A DNA stretch of 59,036 bases from the NCBI GenBank assembly GCA_013298865.1, contig JAAFJL010000009.1, positions 1 through 59,036 on the forward strand, given 5' to 3'. This DNA is from Cytophagales bacterium (lineage in GTDB: Bacteria; Bacteroidota; Bacteroidia; Cytophagales; Spirosomataceae). This document shows positions 1 to 7,424 of this stretch, piece after piece (position 1 is the stretch's first letter; the number at the start of each line of letters is the position of its first letter). A model generated the notes under the pieces. That model had not been told where the DNA came from, ran no database searches, and worked only from the letters and a program-made list of their open reading frames with translations. Made by a program: the position numbers and the translations under genes.

Positions 1-38
1 AATAAGATTACACTTCCCCAACGTTAGGGAATTTATTT

Positions 39-2177
39 ATGAAAAAGATGAAAATACTACTTTTTGCTCTTATTCCTGCCTCACTCCTGACGGTGTTTGG
101 CGTTCAAACTATGTCGAAGTACGACAAAGGTGCTCAGACCCAAGTAGTTTATGCTCCTGGGGATTTGCAACCAACCGCTACTCAGAAAAAAGTAGAGGGT
201 TTGGTGGCTCAAATCTTGGGGAGTTATCACTACCGCAGAGTGCCTTTGAATGATTCATTATCATCAAGAATTTTTGATAATTACATCAAAGATTTAGATG
301 GAAACAAAGTGTATTTCACGGCAAGTGATATTGCAGGTTTTGAAAAATATCGTAACAGATTAGACGATGAGCTCCAGTCTGGAGACCTCACTGCGGCTTA
401 TGATATTTATAATCTTTACCAAAAAAGACTAAAAGAACGCTATCAGTACATTTTTTCAATCATAGATAAACCTTTTGATTTTAAGGTTGATGAGAACTAC
501 GTGGGCGACCGTGAGAAATCTGCTTGGGCAAAATCGACCAGTGATTTGGACGACATCTGGAGAAAAACTATTAAGCTAACCATGTTGGATTTCAAGATTA
601 ATGGTAAAGCCGATTCTTCTGCTGTGAAGGATTTGAAAAATCGTTATAAAACTTCTGAAAAAATCTTGACTCGTGCAAAAAGTGAAGACGTTTTCCAGAT
701 TTTCATGAATGCCTTCACCGAAAGCGTTGACCCTCATACCAATTACATGATTCCGAAAGCTGCTGCCCAATTCAACCAAGATATGGCTCAGTCTTTTGAA
801 GGAATCGGAGCTACGTTGCGTTATGACAATGATTTTGTAACAATTGTGGATTTAATTCCAGGTGGTCCAGCGTACAGAAGCAAATTGTTGACAGCGAAAG
901 ATAGAATCGTGGGCGTTGCCCAAGGAGACAATGGTGCATATACGGATATTATCGGATGGATGACAGACGATGCTGTGAAACTCATTAAAGGTCCAAAAGC
1001 AACTGTTGTTCGTTTGAAAATTCTTTCTGCCAATGCAGCAGTAACCGATGTGCCAAAAGAGGTTAGATTGGTGCGTGAAAAAATTAAATTAGAAGAACAA
1101 ACTGCCAAAAGTGAAATCTTGAACTACAAACGTGACGGCAAAGATTATAAATTAGGACTCATCACGATTCCGATGTTTTACCGTGATTTTGAGGGTGCAA
1201 GAAAGAACGAAGACGGTTTCAAAAGTACTACGGCAGACGTAAAACGTTTCTTGGGTGAATTCAAAACTGAAAAAGTTGATGGCGTTGTTCTTGACCTCCG
1301 CAATAACGGTGGTGGTTCATTAACAGAGGCAGTTTCATTGACGGGTTTGTTCATTAAAGAAGGACCAGTTGTACAAAGAAAACACGCAGACGGAGATATT
1401 TCGCAGGAATTTGACCGTGACGTTACACAGGCTTATGACGGTCCATTGTCAGTTTTAGTGAATCGTTTCAGTGCCTCAGCCTCTGAGATTTTTGCAGGTG
1501 CTATCCAAGATTACAAGCGTGGCGTAGTGTTGGGCGAGCAAACTTATGGTAAAGGAACGGTACAAAGCATTGTTGAATTAGACCGTTTCTTGAAGGGCGA
1601 ACCTGAGAATGTTGGACAGTTAAAGATTACGATGGAAAAGTTTTATCGTATCACGGGCAGTAGTACTCAGCACAAAGGTGTTACACCAGATATTGAGTTT
1701 CCATCTGGTTTTAGTGCCGAAGAATACGGAGAAAGTTCTCAGCCAAGTGCATTGCCTTGGGACATGATTGCTTCAACCAAATTCACACCATACGCTGATG
1801 CCAACGAAAAAGTAATTGCCAGTTTGAAAAACAACTACCAAGAGCGTTTAAAGACCGATGCTGATTTGAAAAAACTGGTAAAGGATTTCGACGAATGGAA
1901 GAAAAATAAGAAAATCGTAGTGTCGTTACAAGAAGACAAGCGTCGTAAAGAAATAGCCGACCGTAAGAAGAAAAACGAAGAAGACACTGCCGCTGCAAGC
2001 ACTGGTGAAGACGAAACAAAAGATCCAGAAGCCAAAGCAAAAGACCCGAAAGAGACAAAAACCAAGGGCAAGCACGACAAAGACACTTATCTGAAAGAAA
2101 CCGAAAGAATCATGACAGATTTAATGACGTTCTATCCGCAAACCGCCCCAAAGGTTACGCAATTGGATAAGAAGTAG
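39..2177 (+). CDS. prc: Tail-specific (C-terminal processing) protease, S41 family
   Basis: Periplasmic serine protease that trims or degrades proteins from their C-termini. Residues 1-25 form a signal/anchor segment (KKMK then a hydrophobic core). A tail-specific-protease N-domain follows (about 45-240), then a PDZ domain (about 250-345) and the S41 catalytic domain (about 365-570). By alignment to the E. coli Prc spacing, the catalytic triad is Ser480 in SASASEIFAGA, Asp491 in IQDYK and Lys505 in YGKGTVQ (11 and 25 residues after the Ser, as in Prc). The LDLRNNGGGS substrate-binding loop is present. The C-terminal part is Lys/Glu-rich and matches the DUF3340-type tail. At 712 residues it is full length. 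The 3' end and terminator reappear in degraded form near 2993-3064. Confidence 0.96.
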   Translation: MKKMKILLFALIPASLLTVFGVQTMSKYDKGAQTQVVYAPGDLQPTATQKKVEGLVAQILGSYHYRRVPLNDSLSSRIFDNYIKDLDGNKVYFTASDIAGFEKYRNRLDDELQSGDLTAAYDIYNLYQKRLKERYQYIFSIIDKPFDFKVDENYVGDREKSAWAKSTSDLDDIWRKTIKLTMLDFKINGKADSSAVKDLKNRYKTSEKILTRAKSEDVFQIFMNAFTESVDPHTNYMIPKAAAQFNQDMAQSFEGIGATLRYDNDFVTIVDLIPGGPAYRSKLLTAKDRIVGVAQGDNGAYTDIIGWMTDDAVKLIKGPKATVVRLKILSANAAVTDVPKEVRLVREKIKLEEQTAKSEILNYKRDGKDYKLGLITIPMFYRDFEGARKNEDGFKSTTADVKRFLGEFKTEKVDGVVLDLRNNGGGSLTEAVSLTGLFIKEGPVVQRKHADGDISQEFDRDVTQAYDGPLSVLVNRFSASASEIFAGAIQDYKRGVVLGEQTYGKGTVQSIVELDRFLKGEPENVGQLKITMEKFYRITGSSTQHKGVTPDIEFPSGFSAEEYGESSQPSALPWDMIASTKFTPYADANEKVIASLKNNYQERLKTDADLKKLVKDFDEWKKNKKIVVSLQEDKRRKEIADRKKKNEEDTAAASTGEDETKDPEAKAKDPKETKTKGKHDKDTYLKETERIMTDLMTFYPQTAPKVTQLDKK

Positions 2178-2243
2178 AAGTGGCTTTTAGCTCTTGGCAA
2201 TTGGCTTTAAGCACAATTAAAGATGCCTAATGATTTACAAAAC

Positions 2244-2282
2244 AAAAACCCCACGAAAATTTAGTTTTTCGTGGGTTTTTTT
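2244..2282 (+). terminator. Rho-independent terminator of prc
   Basis: AAAAACCCCACGAAAA pairs with TTTTTCGTGGGTTTTT around a short TTAG loop and runs into a T tract. The same core recurs at 3024-3064. Confidence 0.9.
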
Positions 2283-2329
2283 GGTTAGAGGGTATCGTTT
2301 AATTTTGTAATATTTTCTGAATTTTCTTT

Positions 2330-2337
2330 TAACTTTG
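2330..2337 (+). promoter_or_regulatory. -7 promoter element (TAACTTTG)
   Basis: This matches the Bacteroidota TAnnTTTG element and lies 17 bases before the ATG at 2355. A TTTG at 2304-2307 could be the -33 element, although its 22-base spacing is slightly long. Confidence 0.55.
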
Positions 2338-2354
2338 TTAAAAATCAAATCATT

Positions 2355-2984
2355 ATGAAATCTTTTGATACATGGAACTACGAACAAGTAGAAGATGCTT
2401 TTGGCATTTTTTCCGTTGAAAATAACCTAAATCTTGACAACTGGCTCAAGGCTGAAAACTGCGAACCTAATGAATTAGAGACAACTTTGTTGAGTCATTA
2501 CCGAAAACTATTACTCAAAGAAGTTAAAAACTGGAATGAAGATGAACTCAAACTTTTCTTCATAGGACCGATATTAGGATTGGTTGATTTCAATACTGAA
2601 CACTTCAAGCCTTTTACACAAAGAACGCTATCTATTCAAAAAGGTGATATTTCAGCCTCTGGTAAAGTTGACTTTATGCTTGCCAAAGGAAAAATATTGC
2701 CCAAAATTCCATACTTCTGCCTCCACGAATACAAGCAAGAAAACCGACGTGACAATGATCCTTTAGGGCAATTACTAATTGGAATGGTAGCAGCACAGGC
2801 AAAAAACAATGACGATTTACCCATTTACGGCTGTTATGTTTCAGGACGTAACTGGTTTTTTACCTTGCTTGAAGGTAATCAATACTGCATCAGTAATGCC
2901 TATAATGCCTCTGATGAAGATATTGTTAAGATTTTTGCTATTCTAAAAAAATGTAAGCTCCTCGTTGACATTCATGCTCAGTAA
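2355..2984 (+). CDS. Hypothetical protein with PD-(D/E)XK nuclease-like core
   Basis: This is a 209-residue protein without signal peptide or membrane segment. I do not recognise a named family with certainty. The central part has an order typical of the PD-(D/E)XK fold: VDFML (candidate metal-binding Asp, about residue 104), then about 15 residues later the strand FCLHEYKQE (candidate E-x-K), followed by a helix starting GQLLIGMVAAQ. That suggests a restriction-endonuclease-like fold, possibly a type-I-restriction-like or repair nuclease; this is inference. The gene has its own TAACTTTG promoter and its own terminator. It sits between two related copies of the prc 3' end, which suggests arrival by insertion or recombination. 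Confidence 0.75.
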   Translation: MKSFDTWNYEQVEDAFGIFSVENNLNLDNWLKAENCEPNELETTLLSHYRKLLLKEVKNWNEDELKLFFIGPILGLVDFNTEHFKPFTQRTLSIQKGDISASGKVDFMLAKGKILPKIPYFCLHEYKQENRRDNDPLGQLLIGMVAAQAKNNDDLPIYGCYVSGRNWFFTLLEGNQYCISNAYNASDEDIVKIFAILKKCKLLVDIHAQ

Positions 2985-3023
2985 ACTTTGTGCTTGAATA
3001 AGAAGTAAAATGTAGCTTTAGGT

Positions 3024-3064
3024 AAAACACCCCCACGAAAATTTAGTTTTTCGTGGGGGTGTTT
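3024..3064 (+). terminator. Rho-independent terminator (second copy of the prc-type hairpin)
   Basis: AAAACACCCCCACGAAAA pairs with TTTTTCGTGGGGGTGTTT. The central 25 bases or so are identical to the prc terminator at 2244-2282. Confidence 0.9.
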
Positions 3065-3121
3065 GGGTTTATACCGTCAAAAGAAATATTTTTCCAACTT
3101 ATTTTAAGACAAAACAATTCA

Positions 3122-3295
3122 TCATATTGTTTTCCCCTCCTGCTCCTTCACAATCTTCTCAAAATCAATATTTCCACACGAGCCACAACCTTTGGCACAA
3201 CCTGATGAGTTTTTAGCAAAAAAGTTCTTCCAAACTATCGTCCCTAAGTAATAAATCGCCCCCAAAAATACGGTAATGATAATGATGTTTTCCAT
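3122..3295 (-). CDS. FeoB-associated Cys-rich membrane protein
   Basis: A 57-residue protein. It opens with one hydrophobic helix (MENIIIITVFLGAIYYLG, about residues 3-22), followed by KNFFAKNSSGCAKGCGSCG, a Cys cluster C33-C37-C40 on the cytoplasmic side, and a short charged tail. This architecture is that of the FeoB-associated Cys-rich proteins, which accompany ferrous iron transporters and may handle Fe(II). No feoB lies in the window, so the gene is an orphan here. The length, the membrane helix and the spaced cysteines support a real gene. Confidence 0.8.
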   Translation of the reverse strand: MENIIIITVFLGAIYYLGTIVWKNFFAKNSSGCAKGCGSCGNIDFEKIVKEQEGKTI

Positions 3296-3507
3296 AATAT
3301 AGTTGTGATTTGTGAGTTATGATTTGTGAGTCTTATTTCAGTTATGATTTATGAGTCTTTTCAGATGTGTATTTTTAAGTAGCTGTCGGCATTGGGCTAT
3401 CAGCTTTAAAACCAAACAGTTAGTTAAATCAAAGTGTCGATTATAAAATATGGATTACTTAAAATCACTAAATCACAACTCACTCAATAACAACTAAGAA
3501 AAATCAC
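3296..3507. repeat. Short degenerate direct and inverted repeats
   Basis: Three imperfect copies of a unit like GTTATGATTTGTGAGT lie at about 3302-3357. Inverted counterparts (ATCACAACTCACT-like) lie at about 3465-3520, at the 3' end of the phosphatase gene. No gene is apparent in between. Confidence 0.6.
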
Positions 3508-4317
3508 TCAATCACAACTACTTCTCCAATTCTTTTCAATCAAGTCCTTTAATTCATTAAACACATCACAGGCGGCAATGAGTTCTTTTCCTAAGATAAA
3601 ATTATTTCCGCCCGAAAAATCCCCTACTCTACCGCCCGCTTCTTGGACAATTAACGCACCTGCGGCTACGTCCCAGGGTTTTAGATTGTATTCAAAAAAA
3701 CCTTCAAATCTTCCGCAAGCCGTATATACCAAGTCAACAGAGGCTGCTCCCATGCGTCTGAGTCCGTGCGAACCTTTCATCAATTCTTTCAAAATAATGA
3801 TGTACTTTTCCATTAAATCAAAATCATAATACGGAAATCCAGTAGCTAATAAACTGTCTTTCAGATGCTTAGTTTCGGACACACGAATTGGCTTTTCGTT
3901 CAAAAAAGCCCCGCCATTTTTCCAAGCATAAAAACTTTCCGCACGATTTATCTCATGCACTACCCCAGATAAAAGTTCCTGTGTTTGGGTGTCGTACAAA
4001 GCTATCGAAATTGCAAAAACTGGTAAGCCATGTACATAGTTTGTTGTGCCATCAACGGGGTCAATAATCCATGTATATCTTTGATTATCAGACAGTTCTG
4101 CTGAACCTTCTTCGGCTATAAAACCTGCTTCGGGTAAAATATTTTTCAATCCTGCTACTAATTTCTCCTCCGTTTGCTTGTCCACGTGAGACACCAAGTC
4201 GTTTAGTCCTTTGTGTTCGATACTATTTTTGTTAAAATTTGCCGTTACCTTTTGTACAAATAGAGCAGTTTTTCGAGACAATTCTACGACTTCTTGAGTG
4301 ATTTTTTCTAAGTTCAT
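3508..4317 (-). CDS. suhB: Inositol monophosphatase family protein
   Basis: Mg-dependent phosphatase of the IMPase/SuhB family, hydrolysing inositol-1-phosphate or related sugar phosphates in the cytoplasm. Diagnostic motifs in order are VDKQTEEKL, the metal-binding EEGS, WIIDPVDGTTNYVHG (motif with both metal-binding Asp residues) and WDVAAGALIVQEAGG near the C-terminus. I chose the ATG at 4317 (MNLEKITQEV), which gives 269 residues, the normal family length. An upstream in-frame ATG at 4365 would add 16 atypical residues. It is a single-gene unit on the minus strand. Confidence 0.92.
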   Translation of the reverse strand: MNLEKITQEVVELSRKTALFVQKVTANFNKNSIEHKGLNDLVSHVDKQTEEKLVAGLKNILPEAGFIAEEGSAELSDNQRYTWIIDPVDGTTNYVHGLPVFAISIALYDTQTQELLSGVVHEINRAESFYAWKNGGAFLNEKPIRVSETKHLKDSLLATGFPYYDFDLMEKYIIILKELMKGSHGLRRMGAASVDLVYTACGRFEGFFEYNLKPWDVAAGALIVQEAGGRVGDFSGGNNFILGKELIAACDVFNELKDLIEKNWRSSCD

Positions 4318-4365
4318 TTTTGTTCTGGAATGGTTCATTACAAACCTCAAAATTTCATTCATCAA

Positions 4366-4671
4366 ATTTACACAAAAATTGTACTATTCCAATGTGACAG
4401 AATTTTAGAATTTTGATTCTTAGCTTTATTTTCTTCCTTAAAATCAAAGGTTTTATGAGACTTCTAATTTATAAAAGTCTGGTACAACTATACTTTAGTG
4501 AATGATAAAAATAATTAAAAATCAAGGAAATTAGATTTTCTAAGAAATATTTTAATTAATAACTATTTAATAATCAGATATTTATAAATTATTTTAAAAA
4601 ATATTTGAAATAAAATTTGGAAGTGTGGAAATTAAATTCAGACCTTTGTGAAAAGAAAAACAAAAAATAAA
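4366..4671. other. AT-rich intergenic region
   Basis: Very AT-rich (around 4500-4620 especially), with no coding signal found. It contains an ACTATTTAATAATCA stretch (4563-4577) that resembles motifs recurring elsewhere in the window. Confidence 0.5.
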
Positions 4672-4770
4672 ATGTTAAAATTTAGTCAGAACATAACATC
4701 AAAGTTTAACGGAGTATATCCGTGTGGTGCTTGCTTGGCTGAAAGGGTTTATTGTACTATTTTTGATTGA
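4672..4770 (+). CDS. Possible 32-residue peptide in a terminator-bounded transcript
   Basis: ATG at 4672 opens a 32-codon frame encoding a small peptide with three Cys residues (CGAC and VYC motifs). It is followed 29 bases later by a clear intrinsic terminator (4799-4828). I cannot assign a family. It may equally be an untranslated small RNA; the terminator is the stronger evidence for a transcript. Confidence 0.3.
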   Translation: MLKFSQNITSKFNGVYPCGACLAERVYCTIFD

Positions 4771-4798
4771 ATTCAAACAAATCAAGGAAATTTACAAT

Positions 4799-4828
4799 AA
4801 CCCGACACCGAAAATGTTGGGTTTTTTG
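4799..4828 (+). terminator. Rho-independent terminator
   Basis: AACCCGACA / TGTTGGGTT stem with a CCGAAAA loop and a six-T tail. Confidence 0.85.
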
Positions 4829-4851
4829 TTGGAAAAAATTAAATATTTACT

Positions 4852-4868
4852 ACGATTTAACAAATCGT
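4852..4868 (+). promoter_or_regulatory. Palindromic operator-like site
   Basis: ACGATTT-AAC-AAATCGT is a perfect 7-base-arm palindrome ending 17 bases before the ATG at 4886. The position suits a repressor site, but the binding protein is unknown. Confidence 0.45.
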
Positions 4869-4885
4869 GATACAAAACTAAAATC

Positions 4886-5143
4886 ATGGTCGCTTCAATT
4901 TCAAAAACAATTACAATAACAATCCTGACACTCATGTTGTGGATTGGTAATGGTTCGATGAGCAAAACGGCAAAACCGACATTATGTGGCGGTAGCTCTG
5001 GACATGAGCGTGGTTTAAAGTCGTGTCAAATATTGTGTAGTGGAGACAAAGCAACAAGCAAACTCTTTGATTATCAGTTAGATAAACCCAGTTTTGCGTT
5101 TGCGAAAATAGAAAATAATAGAGTCTTGGAGATACAGGTATGA
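4886..5143 (+). CDS. Hypothetical small exported or membrane-anchored Cys-containing protein
   Basis: An 85-residue frame that I do not recognise. Residues 8-22 are a hydrophobic segment (TITITILTLMLWIGN), read as a signal peptide or anchor. A region with three cysteines follows (TLCGG, KSCQILCSG), then a charged tail. A palindrome at 4852-4868 sits just upstream and a strong terminator (5175-5208) just downstream, so this segment is a discrete transcription unit. Whether the product is the peptide or the RNA is open. It lies directly before the tRNA array. Confidence 0.5.
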   Translation: MVASISKTITITILTLMLWIGNGSMSKTAKPTLCGGSSGHERGLKSCQILCSGDKATSKLFDYQLDKPSFAFAKIENNRVLEIQV

Positions 5144-5174
5144 TTTTGTTTTAGGCAAAATAATTCCGTCAATC

Positions 5175-5208
5175 AACCCGACTCGTTCACGAATGAGTCG
5201 GGTTTTTT
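5175..5208 (+). terminator. Rho-independent terminator
   Basis: AACCCGACTC / GAGTCGGGTT 10-base stem followed by a T run. It is related in sequence to the terminator at 4799-4828. Confidence 0.9.
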
Positions 5209-5523
5209 ATTGCTCAGAATATGCGTGGTGCAGAAACTGTTTTGATTTGGTTAGGAAAACGAACCAAAAAGAATGAAAAAATGAAAGAATCAAAACAGGA
5301 TTTGTATTGAAGTCAGAATGACTCTGGGTGTCGGAGGGATGCTAACTCCGATGCCTCACAAATGAAATTAAATTTAGCGATTGGCAGTCAGCAGTCGGTA
5401 AAAATAAAGATACGAATTTCACCGTGAAACTATCCAAAGCAGTCCTCACCCGTATGTGTGTGTTACGGGTGGGGCAGATTTAGAAAATATTCTATCGTAC
5501 TGATTAACAATTACTTACAAACT
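5209..5523. other. Leader region of the tRNA array with hairpins
   Basis: No protein gene seen. Structured elements are a TCGGAG/CTCCGA hairpin at about 5331-5351 and an 11-base stem CCTCACCCGTA/TACGGGTGGGG at 5444-5474 (one G-T pair, no T tail). The string ACTCTGGGTGT at about 5321 is repeated at the start of the first tRNA (5522). Confidence 0.5.
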
Positions 5524-5598
5524 CTGGGTGTTCCGCAGATGGCTATACGGACTGGTTTTGGATACCAGTGTTCGCAGGTTCAAATCCTGCTACCCAGA
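5524..5598 (+). tRNA. tRNA-Pro(UGG), atypical
   Basis: A cloverleaf can be drawn by hand. The acceptor is CTGGGTG/TACCCAG (one G-U), the anticodon stem CTGGT/ACCAG with loop TTTGGAT (anticodon TGG), and the T arm GCAGG-TTCAAAT-CCTGC. The C1-G72 pair and A73 agree with bacterial tRNA-Pro identity. Oddities: position 37 is A instead of the G that bacterial tRNA-Pro normally carries for m1G37, the D arm is weak, and CCA is not encoded. Confidence 0.7.
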
Positions 5599-5605
5599 CA
5601 TACAT

Positions 5606-5679
5606 TCTCTCATAACTCAGTTGGTTAGAGTACTATCCTTTTAAGATAGGAGTCCTTGGTTCGAGTCCAAGTGGGAGAA
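5606..5679 (+). tRNA. tRNA-Lys(UUU)
   Basis: Acceptor TCTCTCA/TGGGAGA, D stem ACTC/GAGT, anticodon arm CTATC-CTTTTAA-GATAG (anticodon TTT), T arm CTTGG-TTCGAGT-CCAAG. It is 74 bases long, 7 bases after tRNA-Pro, with no encoded CCA. Confidence 0.88.
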
Positions 5680-5691
5680 CTTTTAAAGTAC

Positions 5692-5765
5692 GTGAGAATA
5701 CCCAAGTGGTCTAAGGGAGTTGCCTGCAAAGCAATCAGTCGGGAGTTCGAATCTCTTTTCTCACT
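5692..5765 (+). tRNA. tRNA-Cys(GCA)
   Basis: Acceptor GTGAGAA/TTCTCAC is perfect. The anticodon arm is GTTGC-CTGCAAA-GCAAT (anticodon GCA) and the T arm GGGAG-TTCGAAT-CTCTT has G-U pairs. Position 73 is T, as expected for tRNA-Cys. No CCA is encoded. Confidence 0.85.
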
Positions 5766-5771
5766 CAAAAT

Positions 5772-5845
5772 GGAAAGATAGCTCAGTAGGTAGAGCGATG
5801 GTTTGAAACACCATGTCAGCGTAGGTTCGATTCCTACTCTTTCCA
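5772..5845 (+). tRNA. tRNA-Phe(GAA)
   Basis: Acceptor GGAAAGA/TCTTTCC, D stem GCTC/GAGC, anticodon arm ATGGT-TTGAAAC-ACCAT (anticodon GAA), T arm GTAGG-TTCGATT-CCTAC, A73. The variable loop is six bases, one more than usual. No CCA is encoded. Confidence 0.9.
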
Positions 5846-5851
5846 CAAAAC

Positions 5852-5933
5852 AGAGAGTAATGCAATCAGGGATTGTCATTGTTTGCTAAACAAATGGGAC
5901 GTTAAGTTTACGGTTCGAGTCCGTTGCTCTCTT
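5852..5933 (+). tRNA. tRNA-Ser(GCU), degenerate
   Basis: Acceptor AGAGAGT/GCTCTCT (one G-U). The anticodon loop TTGCTAA (GCT) sits on a stem with one mismatch (ATTGT/ACAAA). There is an extended variable region of about 14 bases and a T arm with a weak outer pair. The D arm is unusual: AATC/GATT can extend pairing around an AGG loop. The 82-base length fits a class II tRNA. Functionality is less certain than for its neighbours. Confidence 0.65.
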
Positions 5934-5982
5934 CTGAAGTTTTAATTGCAAAATAACCAATTAGTAATTCTACATTCCAAAA

Positions 5983-6066
5983 TGGGGAAGTATTCCGTAT
6001 GTGGTAGCGGACCAGACTGTAAATCTGGCACTTCGGTTCAGGTGGTTCGAGTCCATCATTCCCCAC
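5983..6066 (+). tRNA. tRNA-Tyr(GUA)
   Basis: Acceptor TGGGGAA/TTCCCCA, anticodon arm CCAGA-CTGTAAA-TCTGG (anticodon GTA), class II variable arm, T arm GGTGG-TTCGAGT-CCATC. It is the last tRNA of the array and ends 46 bases before the RNA ligase start. No CCA is encoded. Confidence 0.88.
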
Positions 6067-6112
6067 TAATTCATCATTCACAATTTAAACATTTACTAAA
6101 TTCAATATTAAA

Positions 6113-7129
6113 ATGAGAAAACTTGCCAGCATCCAGAGAATCAAGGTGTTAGAACCAATTGAGGGTGCTGATGCCATCGAAAAAGCCACCGTTTTAGGAT
6201 GGCAATTAGTGGTTAAAAAAGGAGAATTCCAAGTCGGAGATTTATGTATTTACGTAGAAATCGACTCGATTCTTCCCGAAAAACCAGCGTATGAATTCCT
6301 GAGAAATAAGAATTTCAGAATCAAAACTATTCGTCTTCGTGGACAAATTTCACAGGGCATTTGCTTCCCGTTGGATTTTCTACCCACCGATTTTGAGATA
6401 ATCGAAGACAAAGATTGTACTGATACTTTGGAAATTATTAAATATGAACCAGCAATTCCTGCACATTTAGCGGGTTTGATGAAGGGCGGATTTCCAAGTT
6501 TTATTCCAAAAACCGATGAAACCAGGGTCCAAGTTCTACAAGATTTACTTGACAAATACGCAGGTACTAAATGCTACGTGACTGAAAAATTGGATGGTTC
6601 GTCTGCAACTTTTTACTGGAAAGATGGCGAATTCGGAGCGTGTTCTCGGAATTTAGAATTAGTCAAAGATGAAAAAAACACTTTCTGGAAGGTTGCTGAA
6701 ACTCTGCAATTAGAAGAAAAATTAAAGAGCCTAAATGGCAACTTTGCCCTTCAAGGCGAATTAGTTGGTGAAGGAATTCAAGGTAACAAACTGAATATCA
6801 GAGGTCAAACTGTTATTTTCTTCAATCTTTTTGATATTGACAACCATCAATTTCTTTCATTTGAAGTACTGAAAGAAAGGCTGAAATCTTTGGATTTAGC
6901 CTTTGTACCAGTGCTTTCTGAAGATTATATGTTGGGAAATGACATCTCAAAAATTGTTGAAATGGCAAAAATTAAATCAACTCATAATCCTTTGGCTTGG
7001 GCAGAAGGAATCGTGATTCGTCCGATTGAAGAAACCTCAGACAGGTCATTTACTAATCAGTTGGAGTTTGGTGGCAGACTGAGTTTCAAAGCCATCAATC
7101 CTGAGTTTTTAATTAAATTTGGAGAGTAG
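6113..7129 (+). CDS. RNA ligase, DraRnl/Rnl5 type (N-terminal OB domain plus nucleotidyltransferase)
   Basis: ATP-dependent ligase that seals 3'-OH/5'-phosphate RNA nicks through a covalent lysyl-AMP. The N-terminal region (about 1-120) begins RKLASIQRI and matches the OB-like domain of the Deinococcus DraRnl family. The nucleotidyltransferase motifs follow in order: motif I EKLDGSS with nucleophile Lys159, motif Ia ACSRNLEL (about 175), the ALQGELVGEGIQ segment, motif IIIa FNLFDI, motif IV EGIVIRP and motif V LSFKAIN. At 338 residues it is full length. It follows the six-gene tRNA array by only 46 bases in the same direction and precedes an antitoxin/PIN pair, so a role in repairing cleaved tRNA or other RNA is a reasonable inference. 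Confidence 0.93.
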   Translation: MRKLASIQRIKVLEPIEGADAIEKATVLGWQLVVKKGEFQVGDLCIYVEIDSILPEKPAYEFLRNKNFRIKTIRLRGQISQGICFPLDFLPTDFEIIEDKDCTDTLEIIKYEPAIPAHLAGLMKGGFPSFIPKTDETRVQVLQDLLDKYAGTKCYVTEKLDGSSATFYWKDGEFGACSRNLELVKDEKNTFWKVAETLQLEEKLKSLNGNFALQGELVGEGIQGNKLNIRGQTVIFFNLFDIDNHQFLSFEVLKERLKSLDLAFVPVLSEDYMLGNDISKIVEMAKIKSTHNPLAWAEGIVIRPIEETSDRSFTNQLEFGGRLSFKAINPEFLIKFGE

Positions 7130-7142
7130 TTTTTAGAAGAAA

Positions 7143-7173
7143 TTGATATTTTAGACGATATTTTTTATCTTTG
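7143..7173 (+). promoter_or_regulatory. Promoter of the PIN toxin-antitoxin module
   Basis: TTG at 7143-7145, 20-base spacer, TATCTTTG at 7166-7173. This is a good match to the Bacteroidota -33/-7 consensus, 21 bases before the antitoxin ATG. It suggests the module can be transcribed separately from the ligase. Confidence 0.65.
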
Positions 7174-7193
7174 AATAAACAACAACTATAATT

Positions 7194-7424
7194 ATGGCAG
7201 CAGTTAATCACATGAATTCTGTTCAATTACATTTATTGCAGTTTTTCGCACAAAAGAATGTTAGTGAACAAGAAACTGAAGACATACAACGTATGATTTC
7301 CCAATATTACTTTGATAAGGCTGAAACCGAGTTAGAGAAAGTGTTACAGGAAAAACAAATTTCAGAGACTATAATTGATAATTTAGCAAATATGCATCTA
7401 AGAACTCCATATATTAAAAAATGA
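7194..7424 (+). CDS. Antitoxin of PIN-domain toxin-antitoxin module
   Basis: A 76-residue acidic, helical protein of the type found immediately before COG1569-like PIN toxins in Bacteroidota: NSVQLHLLQFFAQKNVSEQE, then an YYFDKAETELEKVL helix and a short C-terminal tail. Its TGA overlaps the toxin ATG (ATGA, 7421-7424), typical of translational coupling. It would bind and neutralise the toxin and probably autoregulate the promoter. No DNA-binding fold is obvious to me. Confidence 0.8.
   Translation: MAAVNHMNSVQLHLLQFFAQKNVSEQETEDIQRMISQYYFDKAETELEKVLQEKQISETIIDNLANMHLRTPYIKK

Noticed and set aside
5310..5375. Possible additional or degenerate tRNA with a TCGGAG/CTCCGA stem
   Set aside because: No acceptor or T arm can be drawn around it. 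Kept only as a hairpin in the leader.
5625..5879. 84-codon frame on the minus strand
   Set aside because: It lies entirely antisense to the tRNA-Lys, -Cys, -Phe and -Ser genes. Its VGIEPT-like peptide is the usual by-product of tRNA T-arms.
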